Source: Faecalibacterium sp. I4-3-84 (GTDB lineage: Bacteria > Bacillota > Clostridia > Oscillospirales > Ruminococcaceae). Taken from it: 64,000 bases of DNA. Numbering within the stretch: position 1 is the stretch's first letter; each line of letters begins with the position of its first letter. Below, in pieces: positions 27,850-37,224 of the stretch. The notes beneath the pieces are model-generated. The model had not been told where the DNA came from, ran no database searches, and saw only the letters and a list, made by a program, of their open reading frames with translations. The translations under genes and the position numbers were made by a program. The stretch covers positions 682,001 to 746,000 of the forward strand of contig NZ_CP094466.1 in NCBI RefSeq assembly GCF_023347255.1, given 5' to 3'.

Positions 27850-29223
27850 TCAGTTTGCGGAGCCTGCGGCCTGACCGTCGGTGGTAACAGCGCCATCAAG
27901 GTCTGTATCGCCGCTCAGGATGGCATCGTCCGACTCCTTATCGATGCGGCCCATATACTGCACGTTGGCATCGGTGGATGCACTGCCGTGGGGCCACTCG
28001 TCGGTGACAAGGTTCATTTCGCTCACATCAATGGGGCCGGTGTAGGTGCAGAAATACTGGTTGAGCAGGTTTGCAATGGAACCCGCATCCGGCACCACGC
28101 AGGAGTAACCGGCAAAGGTGTCGGTCTTGCCCACGTTGGGCACGCCCATGAACACCGGTGTCTGCGCCAGAATGATGTTGGAGCTGTCGAGCTTGAGGAA
28201 AGACACCACCAGCTTTGCAATGGTGGAAATGTCCATATCCGTCTTGATATAGTTCTTGAACACCAGCGGCAGCTGGTTCAGGATATCGGTGACACCCATG
28301 GCGCGGGCACGCTTGAACAGGCCGGCATAGAAATAGCGCTGCATGTTCAGGCGGTCGATATCGGAATTGGCGTAGCCGTCGCCGTGGCGGCAGCGCACAA
28401 AGAACTCTGCCGATGCACCGTTCAGATTGCGGTAGCCCTTGAGCAGTTTGCTGCCGCCGTAGGACATATCGTGGGGGATATACACCTCAATGCCGCCAAA
28501 GTTATCCACCATATCCACCAGTGCCTGCATGTCCACCGTCACATAGTAATCGATGGGCAGCCGGAACTGATCGTAGATGACATCGGCCAGAGCGGCGATG
28601 CTGCCGCCATTGGAGATCGCCACCGAGTTGATCTGATAATTCGTGGCGGCGTAGGTCTTGCCATTGGAAAGGGTAATCTTTTTGTTCTTGGTGGTGACAA
28701 GGCTGTTGCGGGGGATCTGCAGCATCCGCAGTGCACCGTTCTTGATGTCGAACTGCACGTACAGGATCATGTCGGTCATGCCGTCGTTAGAGGTGGGGTC
28801 GTTGGAATAATTGCGGCCCTCTTCATAGTCGATGCCGCAGACCAGAATGTTCACCACATCGCCCTTGTATTCCTCGTCTGTCTTGACCTCTTCCTCAATG
28901 GTAGGGGTGCTGTCGTCCGGGCGGATGCTGTCCTCCACCTTGTTTACAAGGCTGACTCCGTACACCACCACACCGGAGATCACCGCGATGATGGCCATGA
29001 CCACTGCAAAAGGCAGCCAGAGGGGCATTTTCTTTTTCTTTTTGCGGCGGCGCGGCGGCTCCTGCCCTGCTCCCTGTGCCGGGCGGCGCGGCGGCTCATT
29101 GTGTGCACCGCCTGTGCTCTGCTTTGCATCCGTGCTGGACGCAGCGTGGCGCGGTGCGGCTGCTGCCGGATCCGGCCGGTTCAGAGAACGCGAAGTATTG
29201 ATATGGCGTGGCGTCTGGCTCAT
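27850..29223 (-). CDS. LytR-CpsA-Psr (LCP) family cell-wall glycopolymer ligase
   Basis: A 457-residue membrane protein. A 65-residue Pro-, Arg- and Lys-rich cytoplasmic tail (ending RRRKKKKKM) precedes one transmembrane helix (WLPFAVVMAIIAVISGVVVY). The LCP domain follows from about residue 120 and includes ILVCGIDYEEG, GMTDMILYVQFD, LQIPRNSLV and the Arg-rich NSDIDRLNMQRYF. LCP enzymes transfer teichoic acid or other polymers from lipid carriers to peptidoglycan. It lies between yqeK and rsfS in the operon, a common clostridial arrangement. GGAGGA precedes ATG 29223. Confidence 0.93.
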   Translation of the reverse strand: MSQTPRHINTSRSLNRPDPAAAAPRHAASSTDAKQSTGGAHNEPPRRPAQGAGQEPPRRRKKKKKMPLWLPFAVVMAIIAVISGVVVYGVSLVNKVEDSIRPDDSTPTIEEEVKTDEEYKGDVVNILVCGIDYEEGRNYSNDPTSNDGMTDMILYVQFDIKNGALRMLQIPRNSLVTTKNKKITLSNGKTYAATNYQINSVAISNGGSIAALADVIYDQFRLPIDYYVTVDMQALVDMVDNFGGIEVYIPHDMSYGGSKLLKGYRNLNGASAEFFVRCRHGDGYANSDIDRLNMQRYFYAGLFKRARAMGVTDILNQLPLVFKNYIKTDMDISTIAKLVVSFLKLDSSNIILAQTPVFMGVPNVGKTDTFAGYSCVVPDAGSIANLLNQYFCTYTGPIDVSEMNLVTDEWPHGSASTDANVQYMGRIDKESDDAILSGDTDLDGAVTTDGQAAGSAN

Positions 29224-29360
29224 GCTTTTTTGTATCCTCCAGATTTTCGCGGTCCTGCAAAAAATGTTCCTGCAGACCTGTCATGCCCTTAAGTATAGCA
29301 TTATCCGACGAAATCTGCAATCCGTTTTCTGTTTCCGCTTGTTTCAGAGCAGCTGTGCTC

Positions 29361-29939
29361 TCACCGTTCATTCTTCCCGCTGCGGGCCAGGATATCCTCA
29401 TAGGCCGCCTTGGACATCGGGTCCAGAGGTTTTCCCTGCGAGAGCACGAAATCGTTGGTCTGCTTCAGCGCGGCCAGCATGGCGGCATCCAGATTCTTTT
29501 TTTCCAGCTTGCGCAGCTTTTCCACGCCGGGCCAGTCCCGCTCCGCGCTGGTCATATCGGCCAGATACAAAATTTTGTCAAGCCGGGTCATGCCGGGTTT
29601 GCCCGCCGTGTGGCAGGCAATAGCGCTAAGCACCGCTTCGTCGGTCACACCCCACTGGGTGCGGGCCAGAATGGCGGCGCACACGCCGTGCCACACCGGG
29701 GCCGGGCGCTCTTCGCCGCCCTCTGCATACTGGGGGTAAGCGCGCAGGATATCGCGCATCTCATCCTTGCTGATCTCCTTGGCCGAGTCGTGCAGCAGGG
29801 CTGCCAACGCGGCCCGCTCCTCGTCCTCACCGTAGATCTTTGCCAGCTTGACGGCCATTTTTTTCACATTCAAGGTATGCTCATAGCGCTTATCGCTCAA
29901 GCGGCCGCGCACAAGCTCCTTTGCCTGTTTGAGGTTCAT
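29361..29939 (-). CDS. yqeK: HD-domain hydrolase YqeK (bis(5'-nucleosyl)-tetraphosphatase, symmetrical)
   Basis: A 192-residue HD-domain protein. Metal-binding residues are His in YEHTLNV, the HD pair in LLHDSAKE, and further His in PVWHGV and ACHTAGKPGMTRLD. YqeK enzymes split Ap4A into two ADP, using a di-iron centre. ATG 29939 has AAGGA upstream and lies inside the 3' end of nadD, overlapping it by 50 bases in another frame. The nadD-yqeK pairing is standard. Confidence 0.93.
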   Translation of the reverse strand: MNLKQAKELVRGRLSDKRYEHTLNVKKMAVKLAKIYGEDEERAALAALLHDSAKEISKDEMRDILRAYPQYAEGGEERPAPVWHGVCAAILARTQWGVTDEAVLSAIACHTAGKPGMTRLDKILYLADMTSAERDWPGVEKLRKLEKKNLDAAMLAALKQTNDFVLSQGKPLDPMSKAAYEDILARSGKNER

Positions 29940-30573
29940 TGGCTGATACTTCCTTTTTGTAGAGTTTCTCCCGGCGGATGACCGCCCGCACCGCCTCCGG
30001 CAGCTCAGCTTCACACCCTTCGCCTGCAGCCAGACGGGTACGGATGTCGCTGCTGGCCATGGGCAGCGCCTGTACCGGTGCAAACAGGATGCGTGCCCCG
30101 GTGGGGTCCAGCCGGAGAGCCTTTGCGTGCAGCTCGGGGTCGTCGCCCACATGGCGGCTGGTGACCACCAGATGGGCAAGGCGCAGGATATCCTGCCAGC
30201 GGTGCCAGCCGTCAAAGCTCAGCAGCATATCACTGCCAATGGCAAGGTACAGCTGTGCCCCGGGGTAGTCCCGGGCCAGCTTTTCCACCGTGAGCACCGT
30301 GTAATTATGGTTCCCGGCTTTGGCCTGAGCTACCTCCCACGCGCTGACTTCCAGCTGCGGGATGGCATCCATTCCCTCTTCCAGTGCATGGAAGCAGCTG
30401 CACATTTCCAGCCGCAGCGCACCCGGGGCCGAAGTGTGCTGCTTGAACGGTGAAAGCCCGGCCGGCATCACCACCACCTTGTCCGGGCGGACACGGTCGG
30501 CGGCAGCGCGCAGATTGTTCAGGTGGCCGTTGTGGGGCGGGTCAAATGTACCGCCGTAGAGAAGAACTTTCAT
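29890..30573 (-). CDS. nadD: Nicotinate-nucleotide adenylyltransferase
   Basis: A 227-residue NAD biosynthesis enzyme that adenylates nicotinate mononucleotide. The N-terminal nucleotidyl-transferase motif is GGTFDPPHNGH and the C-terminal SSDIRTRLAAG is typical. The family usually ends near LPEAVRAVIRREKLY; here about 20 more residues run past this point and overlap yqeK. The start is the ATG at 30573, three bases after the end of yhbY, consistent with coupling. Confidence 0.95.
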   Translation of the reverse strand: MKVLLYGGTFDPPHNGHLNNLRAAADRVRPDKVVVMPAGLSPFKQHTSAPGALRLEMCSCFHALEEGMDAIPQLEVSAWEVAQAKAGNHNYTVLTVEKLARDYPGAQLYLAIGSDMLLSFDGWHRWQDILRLAHLVVTSRHVGDDPELHAKALRLDPTGARILFAPVQALPMASSDIRTRLAAGEGCEAELPEAVRAVIRREKLYKKEVSANEPQTGKGACARPLER

Positions 30574-30575
30574 TT

Positions 30576-30872
30576 TTACTTCAGCAGATCAGCGTAAGCG
30601 CTGTCCTTTTTCTTCTGCAGGTACAGTACAAACTTGGAGCCGATCACCTGTACGCAGTCGGCACCGGTGGCCTCAGCCAGCTTGACCGAAGCTTCACGGG
30701 CATTGTACATGCTGTTTTCCAGCACCTTGAGCTTGATGAGCTCACGGGCATCCAGACAGTCCTTCACGCCCTGGATCATGGTCTCGTCGATCTCGCCCTT
30801 ACCCACGATGAAAACGGGGTCCATGGTGTTTGCCTTGCCGCGCAGAATGGCGCGCTGTTTGCTTGTCAGCAT
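30576..30872 (-). CDS. yhbY: YhbY family CRM-domain RNA-binding protein (ribosome assembly)
   Basis: A 98-residue protein, one CRM domain long. MLTSKQRAILRGKA and the GKGEIDETMIQG segment (family GxxG-like loop) identify it. YhbY binds pre-50S particles. AAAGGAG precedes ATG 30872. Its 3' end abuts nadD. Repeat B1 lies in the 257 bases between it and rdgB, so it may also need a local promoter, although none is obvious. Confidence 0.93.
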   Translation of the reverse strand: MLTSKQRAILRGKANTMDPVFIVGKGEIDETMIQGVKDCLDARELIKLKVLENSMYNAREASVKLAEATGADCVQVIGSKFVLYLQKKKDSAYADLLK

Positions 30873-30945
30873 AGTTTTTCTCCTTTATTTTGAGGTTGAT
30901 ATTTCGATAAAGAAACGATTTAGAATTGTCTCCGCTTGTGGTGAG

Positions 30946-31130
30946 AAACTCCTTCAGTCAAAGCCTTGCGGCTTTGCCAGCTCCCTCAAAGAGGGAGCCT
31001 TTGGCAGAAACGAAACGCTTGCCGGACTGCCAAAGGCCCCATCTCCGAGGACGACTTCCCCCGGCCGGGGGAAGATGTCACCGTAGGTGACAAAAAGGGG
31101 AATCTGTCTGCGAAGCAGACTGGGGGAGTT
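30946..31130. repeat. Family B multi-hairpin intergenic repeat, copy 1
   Basis: The element has complementary outer ends (AACTCC...AGTC against GACTGGGGGAGTT). A series of hairpins lies inside: CAAAGCC/GGCTTTG, GCTCCCTC/GAGGGAGC, TTTGGCAG/CTGCCAAA, CTTCCCCCGG/CCGGGGGAAG, TGTCACC/GGTGACA and GTCTGC/GCAGAC. Its right end meets the rdgB stop codon. Copies 2 and 3 lie at 37029 and 61541. Confidence 0.8.
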
Positions 31131-31765
31131 CATTCTGCCAGAAATCCCGGCAGCTGCTGTTCCAGCACTGCCAGCGCATTGCCGCGGTGGCTGATGGCAT
31201 CCTTTTCGTCCGGGGTCAGCTGGGCGTAGCTGCGGCCCTCGGTGTTGGGACGCTTATCGTGCTTTCCCACGCCGCAGTCGGTGGGGATGAACAGCGGGTC
31301 GTAGCCAAAGCCGTAGTCCCCGCACAGCCGTTCAAAGGCGATGCTGCCCGGGCACTCGCCCATGCAGGTCAGATGCCGCCCATCCGGCAGGATGAAGCAC
31401 ACCGCGGACACAAACTTTGCACCCCGCTGCCCGGCAGGCACAGCCTGCATGACATCCAGAAGCTTATCGTTGTTGGCTTCGTCGTCGCCGTGGCGGCCGC
31501 AGTAGCGGGCACTATAGACGCCGGGCGCACCGTCCAGCGCATCCACGCACAGGCCGGAGTCATCGGCGATGGTGGGCAGACCGCATGCCTTGCAGATAGT
31601 CTCGGCCTTGATGAGGGCGTTCTCGGCAAAGGTGGTGCCGGTCTCCTCCGGCTCAATCGTGATGCCCAGTTCCTTCTGGCTGACCACCTCGTGGCCCTGC
31701 GCTTCCAGAATGCGGCGCAGTTCGCGGAGCTTTCCGGCGTTGCCGGTGGCTGCACAAATTTTCAT
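31130..31765 (-). CDS. rdgB: XTP/dITP diphosphatase, RdgB/HAM1 family
   Basis: A 211-residue house-cleaning enzyme that hydrolyses XTP, dITP and ITP to keep them out of nucleic acids. Motifs are ATGNAGKLRELR (substrate Thr/Asn/Lys), ADDSGLCVDALDGAPGV (metal Asp), GFGYDPLF and ISHRGNAL near the C terminus. ATG 31765 follows GGAGGG. It follows ftsY by 13 bases in one transcript, and the family B repeat separates it from yhbY. Confidence 0.95.
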   Translation of the reverse strand: MKICAATGNAGKLRELRRILEAQGHEVVSQKELGITIEPEETGTTFAENALIKAETICKACGLPTIADDSGLCVDALDGAPGVYSARYCGRHGDDEANNDKLLDVMQAVPAGQRGAKFVSAVCFILPDGRHLTCMGECPGSIAFERLCGDYGFGYDPLFIPTDCGVGKHDKRPNTEGRSYAQLTPDEKDAISHRGNALAVLEQQLPGFLAE

Positions 31766-31778
31766 GCTGCGGCCCTCC

Positions 31779-32729
31779 TTAGTGCTTCCACTGGCGCGGG
31801 AGCAGCTCTTCCACAAAGCCCTCCGGGGTAAAGGGCAGCAGGTCGTCGATGCCCTCGCCCACGCCGATGAAGCGCACCGGCAGGCCCAGACGCTGCTTGA
31901 CCGCCACCACGCAGCCGCCCTTGGCGGTGCCGTCCAGCTTGGTCAGGATGATGCCGGTAGCATCTGCAGCCTTGCAGAATTCCTTGGCCTGACTGATGGC
32001 GTTCTGGCCGGTGATGGCATCCAGCACCAGCAGCGTTTCAAGGCTGGCTTCCGGGCTGGCCTTCTTGACGCTGCGGCTGATCTTGGAAAGCTCTGCCATC
32101 AGGTTTGCCTTGTTGTGCAGACGGCCTGCAGTGTCGGCAATGACCATGTCATAACCGCGTGCGGTGGCAGACTTTACGGTGTCGAAAATGACAGCCGCCG
32201 GGTCTGCGCCCTCGCCTGCGCTCACAATGGGCACACCGGCGCGGTCGGCCCAGATCTCCAGCTGTTCGCTGGCTGCGGCACGGAAAGTATCGCCTGCGGC
32301 CAGCATCACCTTTTTGCCCTCGCGGGTGTAGTGATCGGCCAGCTTTGCAATGCTGGTGGTCTTGCCCACGCCGTTCACGCCAATGACCAGAATAACGGCC
32401 GGCTTGCCGGAAAGATCCATCTCGGCATCCGGTGTCATTTCCTCGGCAATGATGTCGCGCAGGGCATCCGCCGCCTCTTCGCCGGTCTTCAGGCCCTTTT
32501 CGTGCACACGGTCGCGCAGCTTGTCCACCAGACGCACGGCCACCTCACCGCCCACATCTGCAAGGATGAGCTGCTCTTCCAGATCATCGTACATATCATC
32601 GTCGATGACGCTGCCGGTGAGGGTGTTGAGGATATTGCCCCAGAAACCGGTGCGGGTCTTTTCCAGACCCGTTTTCATTTTTTCCTGTTCTTTTTCTTTG
32701 TTTTTCTTGCCAAATCCGAAGAACCCCAT
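31779..32729 (-). CDS. ftsY: Signal recognition particle receptor FtsY
   Basis: A 316-residue SRP GTPase that receives ribosome-nascent chain complexes at the membrane. A short charged N terminus ([14 protein letters not shown]) replaces the long acidic A domain of E. coli. The N domain and G domain follow with [39 protein letters not shown] and [10 protein letters not shown]. It lies 31 bases downstream of smc, the usual rnc-smc-ftsY order. No ylxM/ffh gene is adjacent. Confidence 0.96.
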   Translation of the reverse strand: MGFFGFGKKNKEKEQEKMKTGLEKTRTGFWGNILNTLTGSVIDDDMYDDLEEQLILADVGGEVAVRLVDKLRDRVHEKGLKTGEEAADALRDIIAEEMTPDAEMDLSGKPAVILVIGVNGVGKTTSIAKLADHYTREGKKVMLAAGDTFRAAASEQLEIWADRAGVPIVSAGEGADPAAVIFDTVKSATARGYDMVIADTAGRLHNKANLMAELSKISRSVKKASPEASLETLLVLDAITGQNAISQAKEFCKAADATGIILTKLDGTAKGGCVVAVKQRLGLPVRFIGVGEGIDDLLPFTPEGFVEELLPRQWKH

Positions 32730-32760
32730 GGTGTCCTCCTATCTTTTTCTTTAATATATA

Positions 32761-35700
32761 TCAGGAAACCAGCGTTGCGTCAACCTGTTCCAGATCAAGC
32801 TTGAGCAGCTTGGACACGCCGTCCTCCTGCATGGTAACGCCGTAAAGCACATTCGCGGCTTCCATTGTGCCGCGGCGGTGGGTGATGACGATGAACTGGG
32901 TCTTGTCGCTCACCCGGCGTAAGTACTGGGCAAAACGCACCACATTGGCATCGTCCAGAGCGGCTTCGATCTCGTCCAGAATACAGAACGGGGCCGGGTT
33001 GACCGCCAGAATGGCAAAGTAGATGCTGATGGCCACCAGCGCCTGCTCGCCGCCGGAAAGCGCTTCCAGATTTTTGATCACCTTGCCCGGCGGTGCCACC
33101 CGGATGCCGATGCCGCAGGACAGCACATCGCTTTCATCCTCCAGCACAAGGCTGGCTTCGCCGCCGCCGAACAGCTCGGTAAATACGCGGCCAAAGTTTT
33201 CGTTGATGGCGCGGAAGCTGTCGGAGAAGATCTCCCGCATCTGTGTCGAAAGCCTGGAGATCATGCGGGTCAGCTCATTGCGGCTTTCCTCCACATCGGT
33301 CACCTGATGCATCAGGGCATCGTAGCGGGCCTTGACCTCCTTGTATTCCTCGATGGCGCTCACATTCACGCTGCCAAGGGCGCGAATTTTGCCGCGCAGG
33401 TCGGCCACCTGTGCGCGCAGGGCCGTCAGGCTTTCAAACTCCACGCAAAGGTTCTCTGCCTGACTGACCGAGAGCTGGTATTCATCCCACAGCTTTGCCA
33501 CGGTCTGGTCGTACTCGGTCTCGGCAGCGGCCTTGCGCTCTGCAAGGCGGGCCATCTCGCGCCCCATTTCCTCGCGGCTGTCAGAGGAAGTGCGCGCCCG
33601 GCTCAGTGCCGCTGTTTCAGCCTGCTGGCGTTCCAGCCGCTTTTCGGTAGCTTCGCGGATGGCCTTTTCTTTTTGGGCGATCTCGGTCTGGCTGTCGGAC
33701 TTTGCCTGCCGGATGGCTGCAATTTCTGCCCGGCAGCTCTCGCTGCGCTGTGCCAGTGCCGCAAGGCTTTCTTCCAGCGTGGCGCGGCGGGCAGCGGCAT
33801 CCTGCGCCCGCTGTTCCAGCGCCGCGATCTGGCTGTAGGCCAGCTCTGCATCCTTCTGGCGGGTCACCTGTTCCAGCCGCTTTGCGCTGAGCTTTTGGCT
33901 CAGTTCGGTCTGCTGGGCCACAAAGTTGTCGTCGCCTTCGGCAATTCGGTTCATCTCCGCCGTCAGCAGGTCGATCTTTGTCGTCAGCCGGGCCTGCAGG
34001 CTGGCAGCTTCCTTTGCTTTGCCGCGGCTCTCTGTCAGGGCCGCCTGCAAAGCGTCGATCTGCTGCTGGCCGTTGCTGCGGGCCGTTTCCAGCTGGGCGG
34101 CAGCAGCTTCCAGCCGCTTCTGCTCTGCCTCAGCACGCACCCTGTCGTTGGCTGCGGTGATCTGCTCACTGGCCGTGGCGGTCAGCTCCGCCTGCAAAGC
34201 GTCCACCTGCTCCTTGCACTGGTCGGTCTTTTCCTGTGCAGCAAGGCAGTCTTTTTGTAACCTGGCCGCTTTCACCCGCAGCTCTTCCATCTCCTGCCTG
34301 CGGGTGAACAGGCCTGCGCTGCGCTGGACGCTGCCGCCGGTAAAGCTGCCGCCTGCATTGACCACCTGGCCATCCATGGTCACGACCTTGCTGCGAAAGC
34401 CGTTGTCCCGCGCCACGCGAGAAGCTTCGTTGATGTCGTCCACCACGATGATGCGGCCCAAAAGATTGGATACGATGTTCTCATACCGGCGGTCGGCCTG
34501 CACCAGACTGGAGGCAAGCCGTGCCGTACCGGAGAGTCGGCCACGGAACACGCCGGGCTGGACGGTATCCAGCGGCAGGAAGGTGGCGCGGCCCGCATTG
34601 TCATTGCGCAGCATGGCAATGGCCGCTTTGGCAGCGGCTTCGTTCTCTACCACGATGTTCTGCAGCGCACCGCCCAGAGCCGTTTCCACAGCCACTTCAC
34701 AGCCCGGCTCCACCTTTAAGATGGCAGACACCGGCCCGATGATGCCCCGCAGGCGGCGTGCACCGGCAGCACGCATGACGGCCTTGACCGAGTTTTGGTA
34801 GCCGTCCATGTTCTTTTCAAGTTCCCGCAGCACGGAAAGGCGCTGGCGGGCCGCATCCAGCTCACGGCCAAGGCGCTGCTCTGCTGCGTCGGCATCGTCC
34901 AGCGCAGCCTTGCGGCCTTTCAGCTTGAGTTCCACGCCGGAACGGACATTTGCCAGCTGCTTCTCGTTTTCTTCCAGCATCCGGCGATACTTGATGGTGT
35001 CGTCCAGATCCTGCTTTGCTTCGTCCCGCTGGGCGGTGCTTTCCTGCACGCTCTGCTCAAGGGCAGGCAGGCGCTGGCGGGCTGTTTCCCCGGCAGCTTC
35101 GGCAGCGGCCTGCGCCACCTGCGCTTCGGTGCGCCGGGCTGTCAGGCCGGCAAGTTCTGCTTTCAGGGTATCCTTGCGGGCACCGCTGGCACTGCTGGCA
35201 TCGGTCAGACGTGCGATCTCCGCGTTCAACGCTTCGATCTCTGCCGCCAGCTTTTCGCCCTCCGCTTCCATGGTCTTTGCCACGGCACGGTGGCGCTGCA
35301 AGGCGGCCTGTGCCTCGGTGCCGTCCTGTTCCCCGGCGCTGATCTCTTCCTGCAGGGATGCGGCGCTCTCCTCGTTGCGGAGGATGTCGTTTTCCAGCAC
35401 AGCGATGCGGCTCTCCGACCCGCTGATCTGCTCGGTGATGCTGCGGATATCCCCATTCAGGCGCTCAACAGCAACCGTCAGCTGCTGTGCCTGCATCCGG
35501 ATCTCCTCAGCCTCCTGCTCGGCGGCTTTCGTCTCCCGGTCAAAGCGCTCGTAGTCGGCCTGTGCTGTCTCGTAGTCCCGCACCTGCTGGCGCACGGCTT
35601 CGCGCGCGCGGTGCACACCGTCGGTCCACAGGGTCACTTCCAGCGTTTTGCGCTGTGCGGCCAGCTCGAGGAACTTTTCTGCCTTGGCGCTCTCTTTTTC

Positions 35701-36318
35701 CAGCGGGCCTACCCGGCTTTCCAGCTCGCCAAGGATGTCCCGCAGGCGTTCAAGGTTTTCGCCCGCCGCAGCAAGGCGGCGTTCCGCCTCGGTCTTGCGG
35801 TAGCGGTACTTGGCAATGCCGCAGGCTTCCTCAAAGATCTCGCGGCGCTCACTGCTTTTTGCGGCCACGATCTCCGCAATGCGGCCCTGCCCGATCACCG
35901 AGTAGCCGTCGCGGCCAATGCCGGTATCCAGCAAAAGTTCGTACACATCCTTCAACCGGCACACCTGCCCGTTGATGGTATACTCGCTGTCGCCGGAGCG
36001 GTAATATTTGCGGCCAATGGTCACTTCGTCCGCATCCACATCAAAGGTGTGGTCTGCGTTATCCAGCGTCAGCCGCACCTGCGCAAAGCCCATGGCTCCG
36101 CGCCGCCGGGTGCCGCCGAAGATCACGTCCTCCATCTTGCCTGCCGCGCGCAGCTGGCGGGAGCTGGTCTCGCCCAGCACCCAGCGCACTGCGTCCGAAA
36201 GGTTCGACTTGCCGGAGCCGTTGGGACCCACCACGCCGGTAACGCCTGCGTCGAACCGAATTTTAACTTTATCGGGAAAGCTCTTGAAGCCCTGGATCTC
36301 CAGTTCCTTGAATACCAT
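32761..36318 (-). CDS. smc: Chromosome partition protein Smc
   Basis: An 1185-residue SMC ATPase that extrudes DNA loops and helps segregate chromosomes with ScpAB. Walker A is GPNGSGKS at residues 31-38. Long coiled coils (about 170-500 and 680-1020) flank a Gly-containing hinge near 520-640. The C-terminal ABC signature LSGGEQALVAIS and Walker B FCILDEIEAALDD close the ATPase. Its ATG is immediately next to the rnc stop, so the two are coupled. Confidence 0.97.
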   Translation of the reverse strand: MVFKELEIQGFKSFPDKVKIRFDAGVTGVVGPNGSGKSNLSDAVRWVLGETSSRQLRAAGKMEDVIFGGTRRRGAMGFAQVRLTLDNADHTFDVDADEVTIGRKYYRSGDSEYTINGQVCRLKDVYELLLDTGIGRDGYSVIGQGRIAEIVAAKSSERREIFEEACGIAKYRYRKTEAERRLAAAGENLERLRDILGELESRVGPLEKESAKAEKFLELAAQRKTLEVTLWTDGVHRAREAVRQQVRDYETAQADYERFDRETKAAEQEAEEIRMQAQQLTVAVERLNGDIRSITEQISGSESRIAVLENDILRNEESAASLQEEISAGEQDGTEAQAALQRHRAVAKTMEAEGEKLAAEIEALNAEIARLTDASSASGARKDTLKAELAGLTARRTEAQVAQAAAEAAGETARQRLPALEQSVQESTAQRDEAKQDLDDTIKYRRMLEENEKQLANVRSGVELKLKGRKAALDDADAAEQRLGRELDAARQRLSVLRELEKNMDGYQNSVKAVMRAAGARRLRGIIGPVSAILKVEPGCEVAVETALGGALQNIVVENEAAAKAAIAMLRNDNAGRATFLPLDTVQPGVFRGRLSGTARLASSLVQADRRYENIVSNLLGRIIVVDDINEASRVARDNGFRSKVVTMDGQVVNAGGSFTGGSVQRSAGLFTRRQEMEELRVKAARLQKDCLAAQEKTDQCKEQVDALQAELTATASEQITAANDRVRAEAEQKRLEAAAAQLETARSNGQQQIDALQAALTESRGKAKEAASLQARLTTKIDLLTAEMNRIAEGDDNFVAQQTELSQKLSAKRLEQVTRQKDAELAYSQIAALEQRAQDAAARRATLEESLAALAQRSESCRAEIAAIRQAKSDSQTEIAQKEKAIREATEKRLERQQAETAALSRARTSSDSREEMGREMARLAERKAAAETEYDQTVAKLWDEYQLSVSQAENLCVEFESLTALRAQVADLRGKIRALGSVNVSAIEEYKEVKARYDALMHQVTDVEESRNELTRMISRLSTQMREIFSDSFRAINENFGRVFTELFGGGEASLVLEDESDVLSCGIGIRVAPPGKVIKNLEALSGGEQALVAISIYFAILAVNPAPFCILDEIEAALDDANVVRFAQYLRRVSDKTQFIVITHRRGTMEAANVLYGVTMQEDGVSKLLKLDLEQVDATLVS

Positions 36319-36993
36319 TTACTTTTCCTTTATCACGCCCAGCAGCTTGAGCGCTTCTTTGGCGGCGCACTGCTCAGCGGCCTTTTTGCTGCGGCCTTCG
36401 CCACGGGCCACGCGGTCAGAGTTGAACCGCACCGCCACCACGAAATGCTTGTCGTGATCCGGGCCGGACTCGCTTTCTACTACATAGCTCAACCGCTCTT
36501 CCGGGTTCTGCTGCACGATCTCCTGCAGGCGGGTCTTGTAGTCGGCCTCGGCGTGCTTGCCCTCGGTGATAAAGGGCAGGATGAAGCTGCGGGCCACATC
36601 CATGCCGCCATCCAGATACAAAGCCGCGATCAGCGCTTCAAACGCATCGGACACAACGCTGGGGCGGTTGCGTCCGCCGCAGCGCTCTTCGCCGCGGCCA
36701 AGGCGCAGGTACTCGCCCAGATCGATCTCCTGCGCGAACTGGAACAGTGCACCCTCGCTGACAAGGCTGGCGCGGATGCGGGTCAGATCGCCCTCCGGCC
36801 GGTCAGCATAGGCATGGAACAGATAATCTGCCGAGACGATCTGCAGCACGCTGTCGCCCAGAAATTCCAGCCGCTCGTTGTGCTTGACCGGGATGCGGCT
36901 CTCGTTGGCATAGCTGGTATGGGTGAGCGCGATCTCCAGCAGCTCCGGGTTTTTGAACTTATAACCAATAATTGTTTCCAACTGATGGCTCAT
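36319..36993 (-). CDS. rnc: Ribonuclease III
   Basis: A 224-residue double-strand-specific RNase for rRNA and mRNA processing. The signature ERLEFLGDSVLQIV carries catalytic acidic residues, SDAFEALIAALYLDGG holds the second set, and a double-stranded RNA binding domain forms the last 70 residues (ending EGRSKKAAEQCAAKEALKLL). AGGGAG precedes ATG 36993. The usual acpP or fab genes are absent upstream; repeat B2 separates it from plsX. Confidence 0.96.
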   Translation of the reverse strand: MSHQLETIIGYKFKNPELLEIALTHTSYANESRIPVKHNERLEFLGDSVLQIVSADYLFHAYADRPEGDLTRIRASLVSEGALFQFAQEIDLGEYLRLGRGEERCGGRNRPSVVSDAFEALIAALYLDGGMDVARSFILPFITEGKHAEADYKTRLQEIVQQNPEERLSYVVESESGPDHDKHFVVAVRFNSDRVARGEGRSKKAAEQCAAKEALKLLGVIKEK

Positions 36994-37028
36994 ATGTTTT
37001 AGCTCCCTTATTGATGGTCAGCATCCTC

Positions 37029-37211
37029 GCCCTCTCAGGCTCACGTCCGTTCGCCAGCTCCCCCAAAGGGGGAGCCCTTGGCAAATCGATGCAGTCTGCA
37101 CGAACTGCCAAAGCCTCTCACTCTGAGGAAAGACTCTCCCCGGCCGGGGAGAGATGTCGCAATAGCGACAGAGTGGGGAATGTGGCATTGCAAAGCAATG
37201 ACGGAGAGGGC
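37029..37211. repeat. Family B multi-hairpin intergenic repeat, copy 2
   Basis: The ends are inverted (GCCCTCTCAG against GGAGAGGGC). Inside are CTCCCCC/GGGGGAG, TTGGCA...TGCCAAAG, CTCTCCCCGG/CCGGGGAGAG, TGTCGC/GCGACA and CATTGC/GCAATG. It fills the plsX-rnc gap. Confidence 0.8.
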
Positions 37212-37224
37212 AAGCCCGCTTCCC

